Positions 37,864 to 47,598 of a stretch of DNA of 64,000 bases are shown one piece after another. A model generated the notes under the pieces. It was not told the origin of the DNA and did no database searches. It was given only the letters and a program-made list of their open reading frames with translations. Each line of letters begins with the position of its first letter. Position 1 is the first letter of the stretch. A program made the translations under genes and the position numbers. This stretch comes from JBKBII01 sp046299415 (GTDB lineage: Bacteria > Pseudomonadota > Gammaproteobacteria > Ectothiorhodospirales > Ectothiorhodospiraceae), in assembly GCA_046299415.1 (NCBI GenBank), contig JBKBII010000009.1, positions 62,001 to 126,000 on the forward strand. Reading direction: 5' to 3'.

Positions 37864-40815
37864 ATGAAGCAGTCAGGCCTGGCCAAGAGCTTGATCGGGT
37901 TCTTGCTTGCGGTTATCACCTTGGCGTGGGCCGGTCATGCCAACGCCGGCGCTCATGATTCGGCCCCGGTCACTGCGATCGAGCGGGCATACGATGACGA
38001 GCGTGTGCCGGTTTTCGATGATGTGGGGGCTGGTGAGTCCGGCATCGAAGCAGATCGCGAGAGAGACGGCTCGAGCCCGTTGGCGTCCGCGCCCTCGCCG
38101 TATCTGCGTTCGCATGCTCAGGATGCGGTGGCTTGGCGTTTGTTTGATTCAATGGCCTTTCGTGAGGCCCGAGATTCGGGGCGACTGGTATGGATCTCGT
38201 CGGGTTATTACGCCTGCTACTGGTGCCACGTGTTGCAGCAGGAAACGCTCCGTGATGCGGATTTTGCGCAGGCGATCGAGCGTTATTTCGTGCCCGTGAT
38301 CGTCGATCGTGAACTCGAGCCCGCGGTGGACAGCTTCTTGTTGGAGTTTTTGCGCTCGACGCGAGGCTTTGCGGGATGGCCGCTGAACATCGTGTTGACG
38401 GCTGATGGTGATCCGCTGACGGGTTTGGTCTACGAGCCGCGCGAGTCATTCAAGGCTTTTTTGCTGGAGGTGGGCCGGCGGTATTCGGCTGACCGTGAGG
38501 GCGTGACGGCGCTGGCGCGATCGGCGCGCGAGGCACTTTCGACGAAGCTGCTAGAGCAGCAGTTACAGACGTCGCGGCGCTTGAATGTCGAGCCGGAGCT
38601 TCGGGCTCGACGGGCAGTCGAGCTTTGGCTCGCGGCGTGGGCACGCGAGGCTGATGATTTCGAGGGCGGCGTCGGTCAGACCGCCAAGTATCCGCGAGCA
38701 CCGGTGCTGACGATGGCGCTGGCGTTGTTGGAAGCGCCTGCGAATCGGTTCCCGGCACTTGATCGACGCCGACATGAGCTGCGAGAGTGGCTGGTCGTGA
38801 CGCTCGATTCGATGGTCGAGTCTGGCTTGATGGATCCGCTCGATGGCGGGTTCTATCGCTACTCGGAGACGCCTGATTGGGCGACGCCTCACTTCGAAAT
38901 GATGCTCGACGATCAGTTGCGTCTGGCCGAGGTCTATGAGCGTGCGGCCGCTGTCCTCGAGACACCAGCTTACGCGGCGATCGCCGATCAGACGATTAGG
39001 ACGATACGCACCCAGTTCGCGTTGCCTCAGTCGGTGTTGGTGGAGACGACCGGTGGGATGACAGTCGACAACGATCGCCAGACGTTGATGGTGCGGCGGC
39101 TGGCTTCCGGGTTATCGGCAATCGACCGAGACGGCGTCGAGGGGGGCGACGTCCTGGTTTCGGTCGAGACTGTCGATCGCGCTTTGCGCGCTGTGACTTC
39201 ACGGGGTTTCGGTGATCAGATTGATGCGTTACGCGATGCGCTGGGCTTGTCGGGTTCGCCGCCGTTTGCCGCCGGATACCTACTGAGTGATCGCCGTGGA
39301 TTGAGTCGACGGCTCGGCGATGCGGATCGGGCTGAGTCGGCCAATCATGAACTGCAACAGGCGTGGCAGGTACTCGCCGGCGAACTGCGTTCCGCTCGGG
39401 GTATTGCGCCGCGTTTGCGTGACGACAAAGCTTTGACCGGTCTGCATGCGGCTTGGGTCGCCCTTTGGGCCGACACTTGGGATAAAACCACAGGTCTTGC
39501 TAATGCCATCGGTGTCAATGGACCTGAACCCTTGGCGACTTCGGCCCTTAAGATCAATGCGGGGGTTAGGGTTGCGACACCGCGGGTCGAAGGTTCGCCC
39601 TCCGATCGTCTGCGTCTAAAAAGTTCCAGCGCCGAGATGGCGGGCCTGCGGTCAGACGATCACGGGATGGTCGCATCCGGCGAGTCGACGAATGTCGATC
39701 AAGGTGCCGCTGCCGTTGGTCGCCCGGTTTTCGAAAATGACCACTTCGATGTCGGCCAAGGTGAGCAGCAGCTCGCATTAAGTGGCTCGGCGCCTGATGA
39801 TTCGACGCTTGGCGATCCGAACAGCGCTCGCGTCGTCGGAGCGTCCGGGGCGCTCGAACCGCTCGAACGCTTTCAGCCAGCGGGGTTGCCGTATTCCACA
39901 CCGGATTTTCGGCTGGCCATCGAGCTAATCGATAGGGTCGATAGGGCGTTGACTGAGGATCGTCCTCCGCCGGCGCTGTTGCCGCCTGTCTTGATGTCGC
40001 CCGGACACGCGCCGCGAGCTGAATCCGGTGCCGACGTTTACGATGATGATCGGCGTGATGCGTATTGGAGCCGCAATACGGAAACAATCGATTTGGCAGC
40101 GGCCGTGGAGCTGGGTCGGGCGTTGCAGGCGCTGGCGTCGAGGAGTGCGGACGATCCGTCTTTTGCAGCGACACTGATCACCGCTCGATGGGCGGCGAGG
40201 GGTTCAGATCGTCGAGCGGCGGCGCTCGGCGCCGACGGCTGCTGGGCGCTGAGTGAATTCGGTGCATCCGGGCCTCGTGATGATCGCTCGACTTTGGCTG
40301 CGATTCATTCGGCGCCGACACACGTGGCGGATGCTGCTTCAACGCGTGGGGAAACGGCCGCGCTGACGCAGTGGGGCGCGACCGCGACCGGAGTCGATGA
40401 CGTCGCCGCGATTCTTGATGACATTAAGTTGGAGGAGTGCTCTCGGAAATTGGCCGCGGAGTTGGCCGCGCGCACTCCGTTATGGCTGGATGCGATTCAT
40501 CGTTGGTATGCCGAGGACGAGGGCTGGCGCGTGGCGCAGGAGTTGCCATTGCCGGCGATGACGGCGCAGCGCTACATGCCGGGCGTTCATTCGCATTCGC
40601 CCAGTGCGCTGTGGCTGAGGCTGGTGACTGACTGGAAGCGGGTCGATGATCTTGGAGTGGTCGGGAAAGATTCGAGACTCGAAGACCGGCGTGTCACCCA
40701 GCGCTTGATCGATTCCGCGAACACGGTTCGGAATTGGCCTGTTGCGATTGCCGTCGAGCGCGATTTACTTGCGCACTCTGATCTCATCGCGGTGTGGCTT
40801 GCGGATGCGAAGTGA
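37864..40815 (+). CDS. secreted DUF255 (YyaL-type) thioredoxin-like protein
   Basis: ATG 37864 opens a signal peptide (KSLIGFLLAVITLAWAGHANA); the frame upstream to 37564 is rejected. The product has 983 residues. Residues ~80-230 match the DUF255 thioredoxin-like domain: APSPYLRSHAQDAVAW, then GYYACYWCHVLQQETL with Cys118-Tyr-Trp-Cys121, and TRGFAGWPLNIVLTADGDPL. A long helical toroid-type domain follows (GFYRYSETPDWATPHFEMML). Most DUF255 proteins are cytoplasmic and ~600-700 residues; here an export signal and ~150 residues of low-complexity insertion (about residues 560-680) are unusual. Activity is unknown. The CxxC suggests redox or isomerase function in the periplasm. Confidence 0.82.
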   Translation: MKQSGLAKSLIGFLLAVITLAWAGHANAGAHDSAPVTAIERAYDDERVPVFDDVGAGESGIEADRERDGSSPLASAPSPYLRSHAQDAVAWRLFDSMAFREARDSGRLVWISSGYYACYWCHVLQQETLRDADFAQAIERYFVPVIVDRELEPAVDSFLLEFLRSTRGFAGWPLNIVLTADGDPLTGLVYEPRESFKAFLLEVGRRYSADREGVTALARSAREALSTKLLEQQLQTSRRLNVEPELRARRAVELWLAAWAREADDFEGGVGQTAKYPRAPVLTMALALLEAPANRFPALDRRRHELREWLVVTLDSMVESGLMDPLDGGFYRYSETPDWATPHFEMMLDDQLRLAEVYERAAAVLETPAYAAIADQTIRTIRTQFALPQSVLVETTGGMTVDNDRQTLMVRRLASGLSAIDRDGVEGGDVLVSVETVDRALRAVTSRGFGDQIDALRDALGLSGSPPFAAGYLLSDRRGLSRRLGDADRAESANHELQQAWQVLAGELRSARGIAPRLRDDKALTGLHAAWVALWADTWDKTTGLANAIGVNGPEPLATSALKINAGVRVATPRVEGSPSDRLRLKSSSAEMAGLRSDDHGMVASGESTNVDQGAAAVGRPVFENDHFDVGQGEQQLALSGSAPDDSTLGDPNSARVVGASGALEPLERFQPAGLPYSTPDFRLAIELIDRVDRALTEDRPPPALLPPVLMSPGHAPRAESGADVYDDDRRDAYWSRNTETIDLAAAVELGRALQALASRSADDPSFAATLITARWAARGSDRRAAALGADGCWALSEFGASGPRDDRSTLAAIHSAPTHVADAASTRGETAALTQWGATATGVDDVAAILDDIKLEECSRKLAAELAARTPLWLDAIHRWYAEDEGWRVAQELPLPAMTAQRYMPGVHSHSPSALWLRLVTDWKRVDDLGVVGKDSRLEDRRVTQRLIDSANTVRNWPVAIAVERDLLAHSDLIAVWLADAK

Positions 40816-41145
40816 GGCTTCGCAAGCTCGGCACATGTGCGGTCAAGCTGTCTCTATCTAGGTAGCTGGGCCTGAGTAACAAGCTGGACCTGAGTAGAGC
40901 GTTGACTTTGTTCGATGCAGTCGCTTCGCGTGCCACGCTGAGAGCGCTTTGAGGGGTTCATGGCTTTTGTGGCCCGGGTGTGGACCGCTGCGATCGGACG
41001 ACCGGGAGCCGTCGGAACGCGGAGTCGATCGGCACGTACCGTTTTCGATTGGCTTCAATGGGCCACGCTTGAACGAAATTATTCAGGGCATTCTCGAAGT
41101 CAGTGCGTCCTTCGGTGAGTCTTCGAGCGAAGCCATGCGCGGCCG
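40816..41145. other. intergenic region between convergent genes
   Basis: About 330 bases between the DUF255 gene (plus) and the DUF2058 gene (minus). A short near-duplicated stretch (agctgggcctgagtaac then agctggacctgagtaga, 40863-40898) is present. No gene or clear terminator seen. Confidence 0.45.
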
Positions 41146-41706
41146 TCACCAGATCAGATCGTCTGGGACCGTGTAGTCGGCGTAGGGGTCGTCCTCGGGT
41201 GGGGTTTCCTCTTTTGGTAGTGGGCTCAGGGGCCAGCTGGGATCGAGCGCTTCGATGCGCGCCGCGGTTGCCGCGGAGATCAGAACCTGGACGCCGCGAT
41301 AACGGGTGAGACGCAGTCGACCGTCAAGCAGTCGCTCGCGTTGTGCCGGGGTGACATGGGCGGTAATGACTCTGGCGGCGGGTTTGCCCTGCCCGCTGCT
41401 CGCGTAGTGGTGCGCGATCAGCTCAATGCCGCGTTGTTCGGCGGCGAGACGATCGGGAAGGCGTTCGTGGTGGTCTTCGATCCATTTCTGAATGTCTGCG
41501 GCGCGTGCGCGTCGGGCTTTGGCTTCGTCGCGGGCACGGTTGGCGGCGCGAGTTGCTTCGGCCTGAGCTTCGCGGGCGGCATCGACGGCTGCGGTCGTGG
41601 ATTCGTTGACGCGAGGTTTGGGCTTGCGGGGCTTTTTCGCGGCTTTGCGGGCTTTGTCCTGGCTGACGAGACCGGCTTTAAGCAACTGCGTACGTAGATC
41701 ATTCAT
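41146..41706 (-). CDS. DUF2058 (YaiL-like) nucleoid/ribosome-associated-type protein
   Basis: The 186-residue product begins MNDLRTQLLKAGLVSQDKAR, with a Lys/Arg/Ala-rich helical N-terminal half (residues ~20-90) and a compact C-terminal domain with IELIAHHYASSGQGKPAARV and RYRGVQVLISAATAARIEAL. This is the DUF2058/YaiL arrangement, common in gammaproteobacteria and of unestablished function. The highly basic, coiled-coil-like first half suggests nucleic-acid contact (inference). It lies 129 bases downstream of gloA, both on the minus strand. Confidence 0.87.
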   Translation of the reverse strand: MNDLRTQLLKAGLVSQDKARKAAKKPRKPKPRVNESTTAAVDAAREAQAEATRAANRARDEAKARRARAADIQKWIEDHHERLPDRLAAEQRGIELIAHHYASSGQGKPAARVITAHVTPAQRERLLDGRLRLTRYRGVQVLISAATAARIEALDPSWPLSPLPKEETPPEDDPYADYTVPDDLIW

Positions 41707-41835
41707 GGCTGGCTCGTAAGGGGTTCGATGCTCGTTGCAGGCGGTGGGTACGGTCCGCGTTCAACTCGAGGATGGCGCTTACCCAGGGTGGAGCTTTCAT
41801 CGCGAACGGCCTGTTGTATTCGCTAAGACGCACGA

Positions 41836-42351
41836 TTAGGTTGATGCCACGAGTGATGCGATGCGAGCGGGTTCGACCAACTCGATCCAGTAGCCGTCCG
41901 GGTCGCGTACGAACGCAACGCCCTTCAATCCACCCTCATCCGGGCGTTTGATGAATTCCACTGCGTGATCGTCCATCCAGCGGCAGGCGGCGTCGAGATC
42001 GGGTACCGAAAAGCAGATGTGCCCGAACCCCTGGGGCTCGGCGTTGCCATCGTGATAGCAAAAGTCCTTCTGATGCTCGGTGCCGTGATTATGGGTCAGT
42101 TCGAGAATGCCGCGTTCGCCGAACAGCCAGCGCTCGCGCGGCACTCCGTCGCAAGCGCTCGCTTCGGCCGCCGGTGCGTTCGCTGCGTGCGCACCACCTG
42201 CGAGAAAGTATAGGGTGAAGTCGTATTCCGGAAACGGCACGGTGCGCAAAAGCGCCATACCGAAAATATCGCGGTAAAACGCGAGGCTAAGCTGGGGGTC
42301 CTTGACCCTAAGCATGGTGTGGTTGAAGGTGAACGCGGGCGTTTCAGGCAT
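41836..42351 (-). CDS. gloA: lactoylglutathione lyase (glyoxalase I)
   Basis: The product has 171 residues, a vicinal-oxygen-chelate protein. The four metal ligands are visible: His in FNHTMLRVKDP, Glu in GILELTHNHGTE, His in GFGHICFSVPDLD and Glu in GYWIELVEPA. GloA isomerises the methylglyoxal-glutathione hemithioacetal to S-lactoylglutathione, detoxifying methylglyoxal in the cytoplasm. At 171 residues, with the loop around 50-80 present, it resembles the longer Zn-activated form (yeast/human, Pseudomonas GloA3) rather than the 135-residue Ni-dependent E. coli type. That is an inference from length. An insertion of Ala-rich residues (HAANAPAAEASACDG) is unusual. Confidence 0.93.
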   Translation of the reverse strand: MPETPAFTFNHTMLRVKDPQLSLAFYRDIFGMALLRTVPFPEYDFTLYFLAGGAHAANAPAAEASACDGVPRERWLFGERGILELTHNHGTEHQKDFCYHDGNAEPQGFGHICFSVPDLDAACRWMDDHAVEFIKRPDEGGLKGVAFVRDPDGYWIELVEPARIASLVAST

Positions 42352-42899
42352 GCCGGAGCCTCGTGCGGTTTATTCAATCGGTCAGTGTTGCGAAGGTCGG
42401 GTGCCGTGTGCAAGAGGGTCGGCGCCGGAGGTTGACGAGGATCTTGTTACGCGGCCTGGACATTGAGGTTCGCTTGGGGTTTCGTGAAAAGCTTCGCGAT
42501 GTGTCGACGCGTTGCCGGTGCTGCTGCGATTCTTTTGTCGTGGCTTGCGCCGATTTGTCTAGATGTACCGCGCGGTAGTCGATCGCTCGCCAATCGTGAA
42601 CGATGTGATGACGAGATGAGTCGTCGCGATAAAGCTATGGACTTGGAGACGGTTTGATGAGAACGAAGAAGGATCGAGACAGTGGGCAGCTGGAGGCCGG
42701 ATGGCGGATTGAATCGTCGTTGTTCGCGACGATGCGTGGGCTTGATGGCCATCGTGTCGTCCTCGACCGACCCGCCCCGGGCCAGCGATTGAGCCTGCAG
42801 GCGTGGCGATCTCGATCTTCGGATTCGTGGGTGAGGGCGGTTCTGGATCGTTGCACGGACGTGTATGGAAAACGAGGACGCGAGCGCAGAGCGTGTGAC
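42352..42899. other. divergent intergenic region
   Basis: This lies between gloA (minus) and the channel gene (plus). A frame continuous with the channel gene is open from 42654, but its first ~80 codons are Arg/Ser-rich and lack any signal-peptide shape. No RNA gene or strong hairpin was found. Confidence 0.45.
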
Positions 42900-44114
42900 G
42901 TGTTGGCGCGGTGGCACGGCGGCCGAAGCCATTGGTTGAGTCGGCTGTTGGTTGTGATCTGGCTGGTTGCGCTGCCGGCTTGGGCGCAGGCGCAAGCCAA
43001 CAACGAAGCGACCGATTTCGATCAGGCGTCGCAGCCTCGCACAGTGCTCGAGGCGCCGCTTTCGAATGCTCAACCTGCAGCCGATAACATGCCTGTCTGG
43101 CGCGTTGGAACTCGCGCCGTCCCGCCTTTTGTGCGTCCCATCGACCTTAATACCTCTCCGCCTTGGGCTGAGCAGGCGCTCGAAGGCCTCGTGATCGATT
43201 TATGGCGCGCCATTGCAACTGAACTGGGCGTCGAGGGGCGTTTCGAGGAAGCCAGCATCGCTGAGTTGATCGACGGCGTGGCGAATGATCGTTTCGATAT
43301 CGCGGCCGCGGCTTTGACGGTGACAGCAGCACGAGCCGAGCAGGTTGAATTTACCCATCCGTTCTACACGACGGGCTCGGCGATCGTGGTGCCGAGTCGC
43401 AGTGAGGGTGCGTTGCGAGCGTGGTTTAATTTGATTTCCGGCCCGTTTTTGTCGGTGATCGCGGCGTTGGGTGGTTTGCTTTTGGCCGTGGGTTTTGCCC
43501 TGTGGCTGTTTGAGCGCCGGGGTAATCAAGAGCAATTCGGCGGCACAGCCGCTCAGGGGATCGGCTCGGGATTCTGGTGGGCGGCGGTGACGATGACGAC
43601 AGTGGGTTATGGCGACAAGGCGCCTACGACGCTGGGTGGTCGTGTGGTGGCGCTGGTGTGGATGTTTGCCGCGCTGTTGCTGGTTTCGACGTTTACGGCG
43701 GCGATTGCGATGAGCTTGACAGTCGGTTCGCTGGAGCGTGGTATCGAGTCATTGTCGGATCTCGAGGGTCAGAAGGTCGCGACGATTGCAGGCTCGAGTA
43801 CCGAAGCGTGGTTGATCGATCGCGGACTGGTCGTCGATTCACAGTTGACCATTGCGGCGGCCCTCGCCGCTGTGGTCGAGGGCCGCGCGGCGGCTGCCGC
43901 GCACGATGCGCCGCTGATGCGCTTTGCCGTGCGTGAGTCTCACGCCGGTGAACTAAGCGTGTTGCCGGGTGAGTTTTTGCGTCAGGACTACGCGTTTGCG
44001 TTGCCGCTCGGTTCGCCGGATCGAGGGCGAATCAACCAAGCCATTTTGAGTCACATCGAATCAGAGGCTTGGGCACGATCACTGCGTCGCTGGATCGGTG
44101 TCGATGAGGGGTAG
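42900..44114 (+). CDS. prokaryotic ionotropic glutamate receptor-type K+ channel (GluR0-like)
   Basis: GTG 42900 is preferred because it sets a normal signal peptide (LLVVIWLVALPAWAQAQA); ATG starts at 42654 and 42732 would place that peptide internally. The product has ~404 residues. The layout is S1 ligand lobe, TM1 (SVIAALGGLLLAVGFALWLF), pore loop with the K+ filter TTVGYGD (43596-43616), TM2 (VWMFAALLLVSTFTAAIAMS), and S2 ligand lobe. The S1 lobe has LTVTAARAEQVEFTHPFY, where Arg binds the ligand carboxylate, and S2 has AAHDAPL, whose Asp may hold the amino group. This is GluR0 architecture: a periplasmic amino-acid-binding module gating a potassium pore. Ligand is unproven. Confidence 0.86.
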   Translation: MLARWHGGRSHWLSRLLVVIWLVALPAWAQAQANNEATDFDQASQPRTVLEAPLSNAQPAADNMPVWRVGTRAVPPFVRPIDLNTSPPWAEQALEGLVIDLWRAIATELGVEGRFEEASIAELIDGVANDRFDIAAAALTVTAARAEQVEFTHPFYTTGSAIVVPSRSEGALRAWFNLISGPFLSVIAALGGLLLAVGFALWLFERRGNQEQFGGTAAQGIGSGFWWAAVTMTTVGYGDKAPTTLGGRVVALVWMFAALLLVSTFTAAIAMSLTVGSLERGIESLSDLEGQKVATIAGSSTEAWLIDRGLVVDSQLTIAAALAAVVEGRAAAAAHDAPLMRFAVRESHAGELSVLPGEFLRQDYAFALPLGSPDRGRINQAILSHIESEAWARSLRRWIGVDEG

Positions 44115-44496
44115 GGCAAGGACGGTGAAAAAGTGCGTTTGGTGCGCCGCTGTGTGCTCGGTTTTGGATGTTTCGCACTGATGCACTGATCCGAACACTA
44201 GCCGCTAGTCTCAGGCTCGCTTATCCCGAGCCGAGTATCCTTGGCCGTGCGTGCCGACGGTGTCTCATGTGCCGCACATGCGAAGACGTCCTAAGCGCTT
44301 GCCGATTCGGTGCGTCGCCCTGCGCGCGGGGCGATATCAAGACGATCGTCGATGAAAAGAAGATATCGAGTGCAGGGGCTGTCGTGTCGACCGTTCTCGA
44401 TGCGGTGGATGGTGTCACCGTTCAGGCAGGACGACTCGGCGAATGTGATGATGATTGATCAGCGGCGACGCGTTCGTCGGGACCGAGGGGGCAGTC
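44115..44496. other. intergenic region between channel gene and protease operon
   Basis: About 380 bases. Two or three short frames occur but none has convincing protein character. A plus-strand promoter for the three-gene operon at 44497 is expected here. A ribosome-binding-like gaggggg lies about 6 bases before the ATG at 44497. Confidence 0.5.
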
Positions 44497-47400
44497 ATGG
44501 AGCAGCAAGCGTTTCCGCGCGAGGGTGCGGCGAACCGGAGATCATGGCGGCGGTTTCGTTCCGGGCCGTTGCCCATCGTCGGGCTGTGTTTGTTGGCCCT
44601 GAGCCTCGCGGGATTGACCGCTTGCGGTGGCGGTGGCGGGGACACGGCGGCGCCGCCGCCCGAGCCCCAGCCGCAACCCGAGCCCCTGCCGCAACCCGAG
44701 CCTCAGCCTGATCCCCGTCCCGGGACGATCAGCGGTGAGTTGGCGGTGCAGGCGCTGAATCGGGTGGACCTTGACACGAACGACCCCGATGCGCCGGCCG
44801 TGCGCAACAATTCGTCCGCGAACGCTCAACCACTCGACGCGCCGTCGATCGTTGGTGGACACCTGGCGGCGCCCGGATCGCGTGATTCGCGGTTTGGGGC
44901 GGATGGTGATCCGATCGACGCCTTTCGTGTCGAGCTAACGGCCAATCAGCGGGTGCGACTCGAATTCGACGCCACGTCGAGTCGGGATTTTGATCTGTTT
45001 CTCGCCGACGCTGCGGGACGTGTCATCGAGTTATCGGATTCCGGGGACTCGCCCGTCGAAGAGATCATCGTGCCTCAGAGTGGCTCGTTTTTCATCGTCG
45101 CGGCGGCATTTTCGGGTTCGGGGAATTACCGCCTGACCGTGGGCACTGGCGGTGTTGGAGCGACCGGTGATGCGCAACGGTCGAGTGATTCCGACGGCGA
45201 CGATCGCTCCGCCACCGACGCGATGGGTATCAGTCAGCATGGATCGGGATACCGTGTCGATGGCGGTTCGGTCTCGCTGACGGACGGTGGCGCGGCGTCG
45301 ACATTCGGTCAGGTCATCCCTGGGGCGTTCATCGTGCGGCCTGCGATAGCAGAGCCCCTTCCGGCTGCTATGCACGCCGATCCGTCTGCGGTGGGTTCGT
45401 CAGCGCAGAGTGATGGCGGCGTGAACGATGGTGGATTAAAAAATCCACAGCGGGTATCACAGGCCGCGGCCGTGGTCGCGAGTCAGATGTTGGCGATGGG
45501 CTTTGAAGCGGCGAGTGCGAGTGCTCGTGAGGCTGCAGTCCTGGCTAGATCCAATGTGGCGAGTGACTCTGGCAGGCCCGGTTCGGCGTCAGCGTGGCGA
45601 TCCGCCGATCACGCCAACTTATCGTCTTTCGCGGTCGAGCAGCGCTGGGTGCTGCCCGCCGATCGCAGGGCACAGGCGCTGAGTGTGTTGGGGCTCGAAC
45701 TGACGTCGATCGGTGAGCGCATCGGGACGGACGCGGGTTTGTGGTTCGATGAGTTTTGGCAAGCGCGCCAGATCGCGAAGCGCTTGATGGGGCTGCCGGC
45801 GATCGCTGCCGTGACGCCCGATGTCATGCTGCAAACGCTGGCCACCAACGATCCGTTGCGTCAGTTTCAGTGGGCGCATGACCGAATGGCGGTGAGCGAG
45901 GCGTGGACGGTGACCCGCGGTGGGCGTTCCGGCCGGCCGGTGATCGTCGCGGTGGTCGATACGGGGGTTTTTCTCGCTCACGAAGACTTGCAGGGCCGAT
46001 TGACACCGGGTTTCGACTTTGTTTCGGATGTCGTGCGCGCACGCGACGGTGACGGAATCGATCCCGATCCGGATGATCCGGGCGATAGCCCACGTCGCGG
46101 CGAAAGCAGTTGGCATGGAACCCACGTGGCCGGCATTGTCGCGGCCAACGCCAACAACGGCCGTGGCGTTGCAGGCATTGCTCCCGAGGTACTGGTGATG
46201 CCTCTGCGAGCGCTGGGCGCCGGCGGCGGGAGTTTGTTCGATGTGCTGCAGGCGATCCGATTCGCTGCGGGGTTGCCCAACGATTCCGGCCAGTTGCCGC
46301 AACAAATCGCCGACGTGGTCAATTTGAGCCTCGGTGGCGGTGTGGCTGATCCGGTCTCGGCAGCGCTGTTTCGTGACCTTGCCGCGCGCAACGTACTGGT
46401 CGTTGCCGCCGCGGGTAATTTCGCTCGCAGTCCAGTCGAATTTCCTGCTGCCTATGATGACGTTTTTGCAGTGGGTGCGTCCGATGCGCTGGGTGGCCGC
46501 GCGCCCTACTCGAACTTTGGTTCACAACTCGATTTGGTCGCACCCGGTGGCGATCTTCGGCAAACGGTCAACGGCGCACCGGGGGGGGTCGTGAGCACGT
46601 TGGTCGATGACCGTTCTGGCGAACGACGCAGTGACTATGCCTGGTATCAGGGGACGTCGATGGCCGCTCCGGCATTCGCCGCCGTGCTCGCCCTTGGCCG
46701 CTCGATCAAGGGCGATTTGAGTCCGGCAGAAGTTCGCGCCCTGTTGGCAAGCGGCGCATTTACCAACTCCAGTCGGCGCAGCGATGAACTGGGTTTTGGC
46801 GAACTGGATGCGTTGCAAGGGGTCACGTCGGTGCTCGCGCTTGCGCGTGGTGAGCCGCTGCCGAATCGCTTGAGCGTGTCGTCGACCGTCATCGATTTTG
46901 GTTCTACGGAGGTGGTGCGTACGTTGATCGTGCGTAACCCGGGCGCGATCGGGCGCGCGAACGTGAGCATCGAGCCGGCGGTGCCTTGGTTGAGCGTGAG
47001 GCCGCTGAGTCTCGATGACCTCGGGAGGGGTGAGTACGAATTGCGCGTCGATCGCAGTCAGATCTCCGCCGGAGATCGTGTTGCAACGCAGGTGTTGGCG
47101 TCTCAACCGGGTACCGAGCCCGCGGTCGTGCGGGTGTTGGCTGAACGCGCCAACACAACGTTGCGCGACAGCGTCGGGCGAGCCTACGTGCTGTTGGTCG
47201 ATAGCCATGATGAAATCGTCGATCAGGCCGTGGTGTCGACGTTCCAGCAGAACCGTGGCCGGTTTGAGTTTTCGAACGTCCCGCCTGGACGCTATCGCCT
47301 CGTTGCCGGTACCGATATGAATGGCGATTTTTTTATCTGTGACCCATTCGAGGCCTGTGGGGCGTATCCGACGGGTTCGTTGCCAGAGTCTTTCACCGTC

Positions 47401-47598
47401 GATGGAGATCGGTCGGACTTGGATTTCTCGGTCGGTTTCGACGTTTCCGGCGCGCTGAATTCGTCTATGGTTGATGTCGATGCAGAGCCCGGCCGCCGCT
47501 CGCTGGCCCGACCGAGGGTTGGTCAGGAGCAACCGCGTCGTCTCGATGACGCGGGAGATCGCTCGCGGGCCTTGTGGCCGGGGATCGCTTTGGAATGA
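44497..47598 (+). CDS. subtilisin-like (S8) serine protease lipoprotein
   Basis: From ATG 44497 (gaggggg just upstream) the product has 1033 residues. A basic n-region and hydrophobic core end in LAGLTAC (Cys43), a lipobox, followed by a Gly then Pro/Glu/Gln-rich tether. Residues ~140-230 look like a PPC-type beta domain (DAFRVELTANQRVRLEFDAT). The catalytic triad is Asp488 (VDTG), His540 (HGTHVAG) and Ser721 (GTSMAAP). The C-terminus has an Ig/BACON-like repeat and a carboxypeptidase-regulatory-like segment (NVPPGRYRLVAGTD), then a Cys-containing tail. It is anchored to the envelope and probably self-processed. The stop overlaps the next start by four bases (ATGA), indicating coupling. Confidence 0.88.
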   Translation: MEQQAFPREGAANRRSWRRFRSGPLPIVGLCLLALSLAGLTACGGGGGDTAAPPPEPQPQPEPLPQPEPQPDPRPGTISGELAVQALNRVDLDTNDPDAPAVRNNSSANAQPLDAPSIVGGHLAAPGSRDSRFGADGDPIDAFRVELTANQRVRLEFDATSSRDFDLFLADAAGRVIELSDSGDSPVEEIIVPQSGSFFIVAAAFSGSGNYRLTVGTGGVGATGDAQRSSDSDGDDRSATDAMGISQHGSGYRVDGGSVSLTDGGAASTFGQVIPGAFIVRPAIAEPLPAAMHADPSAVGSSAQSDGGVNDGGLKNPQRVSQAAAVVASQMLAMGFEAASASAREAAVLARSNVASDSGRPGSASAWRSADHANLSSFAVEQRWVLPADRRAQALSVLGLELTSIGERIGTDAGLWFDEFWQARQIAKRLMGLPAIAAVTPDVMLQTLATNDPLRQFQWAHDRMAVSEAWTVTRGGRSGRPVIVAVVDTGVFLAHEDLQGRLTPGFDFVSDVVRARDGDGIDPDPDDPGDSPRRGESSWHGTHVAGIVAANANNGRGVAGIAPEVLVMPLRALGAGGGSLFDVLQAIRFAAGLPNDSGQLPQQIADVVNLSLGGGVADPVSAALFRDLAARNVLVVAAAGNFARSPVEFPAAYDDVFAVGASDALGGRAPYSNFGSQLDLVAPGGDLRQTVNGAPGGVVSTLVDDRSGERRSDYAWYQGTSMAAPAFAAVLALGRSIKGDLSPAEVRALLASGAFTNSSRRSDELGFGELDALQGVTSVLALARGEPLPNRLSVSSTVIDFGSTEVVRTLIVRNPGAIGRANVSIEPAVPWLSVRPLSLDDLGRGEYELRVDRSQISAGDRVATQVLASQPGTEPAVVRVLAERANTTLRDSVGRAYVLLVDSHDEIVDQAVVSTFQQNRGRFEFSNVPPGRYRLVAGTDMNGDFFICDPFEACGAYPTGSLPESFTVDGDRSDLDFSVGFDVSGALNSSMVDVDAEPGRRSLARPRVGQEQPRRLDDAGDRSRALWPGIALE

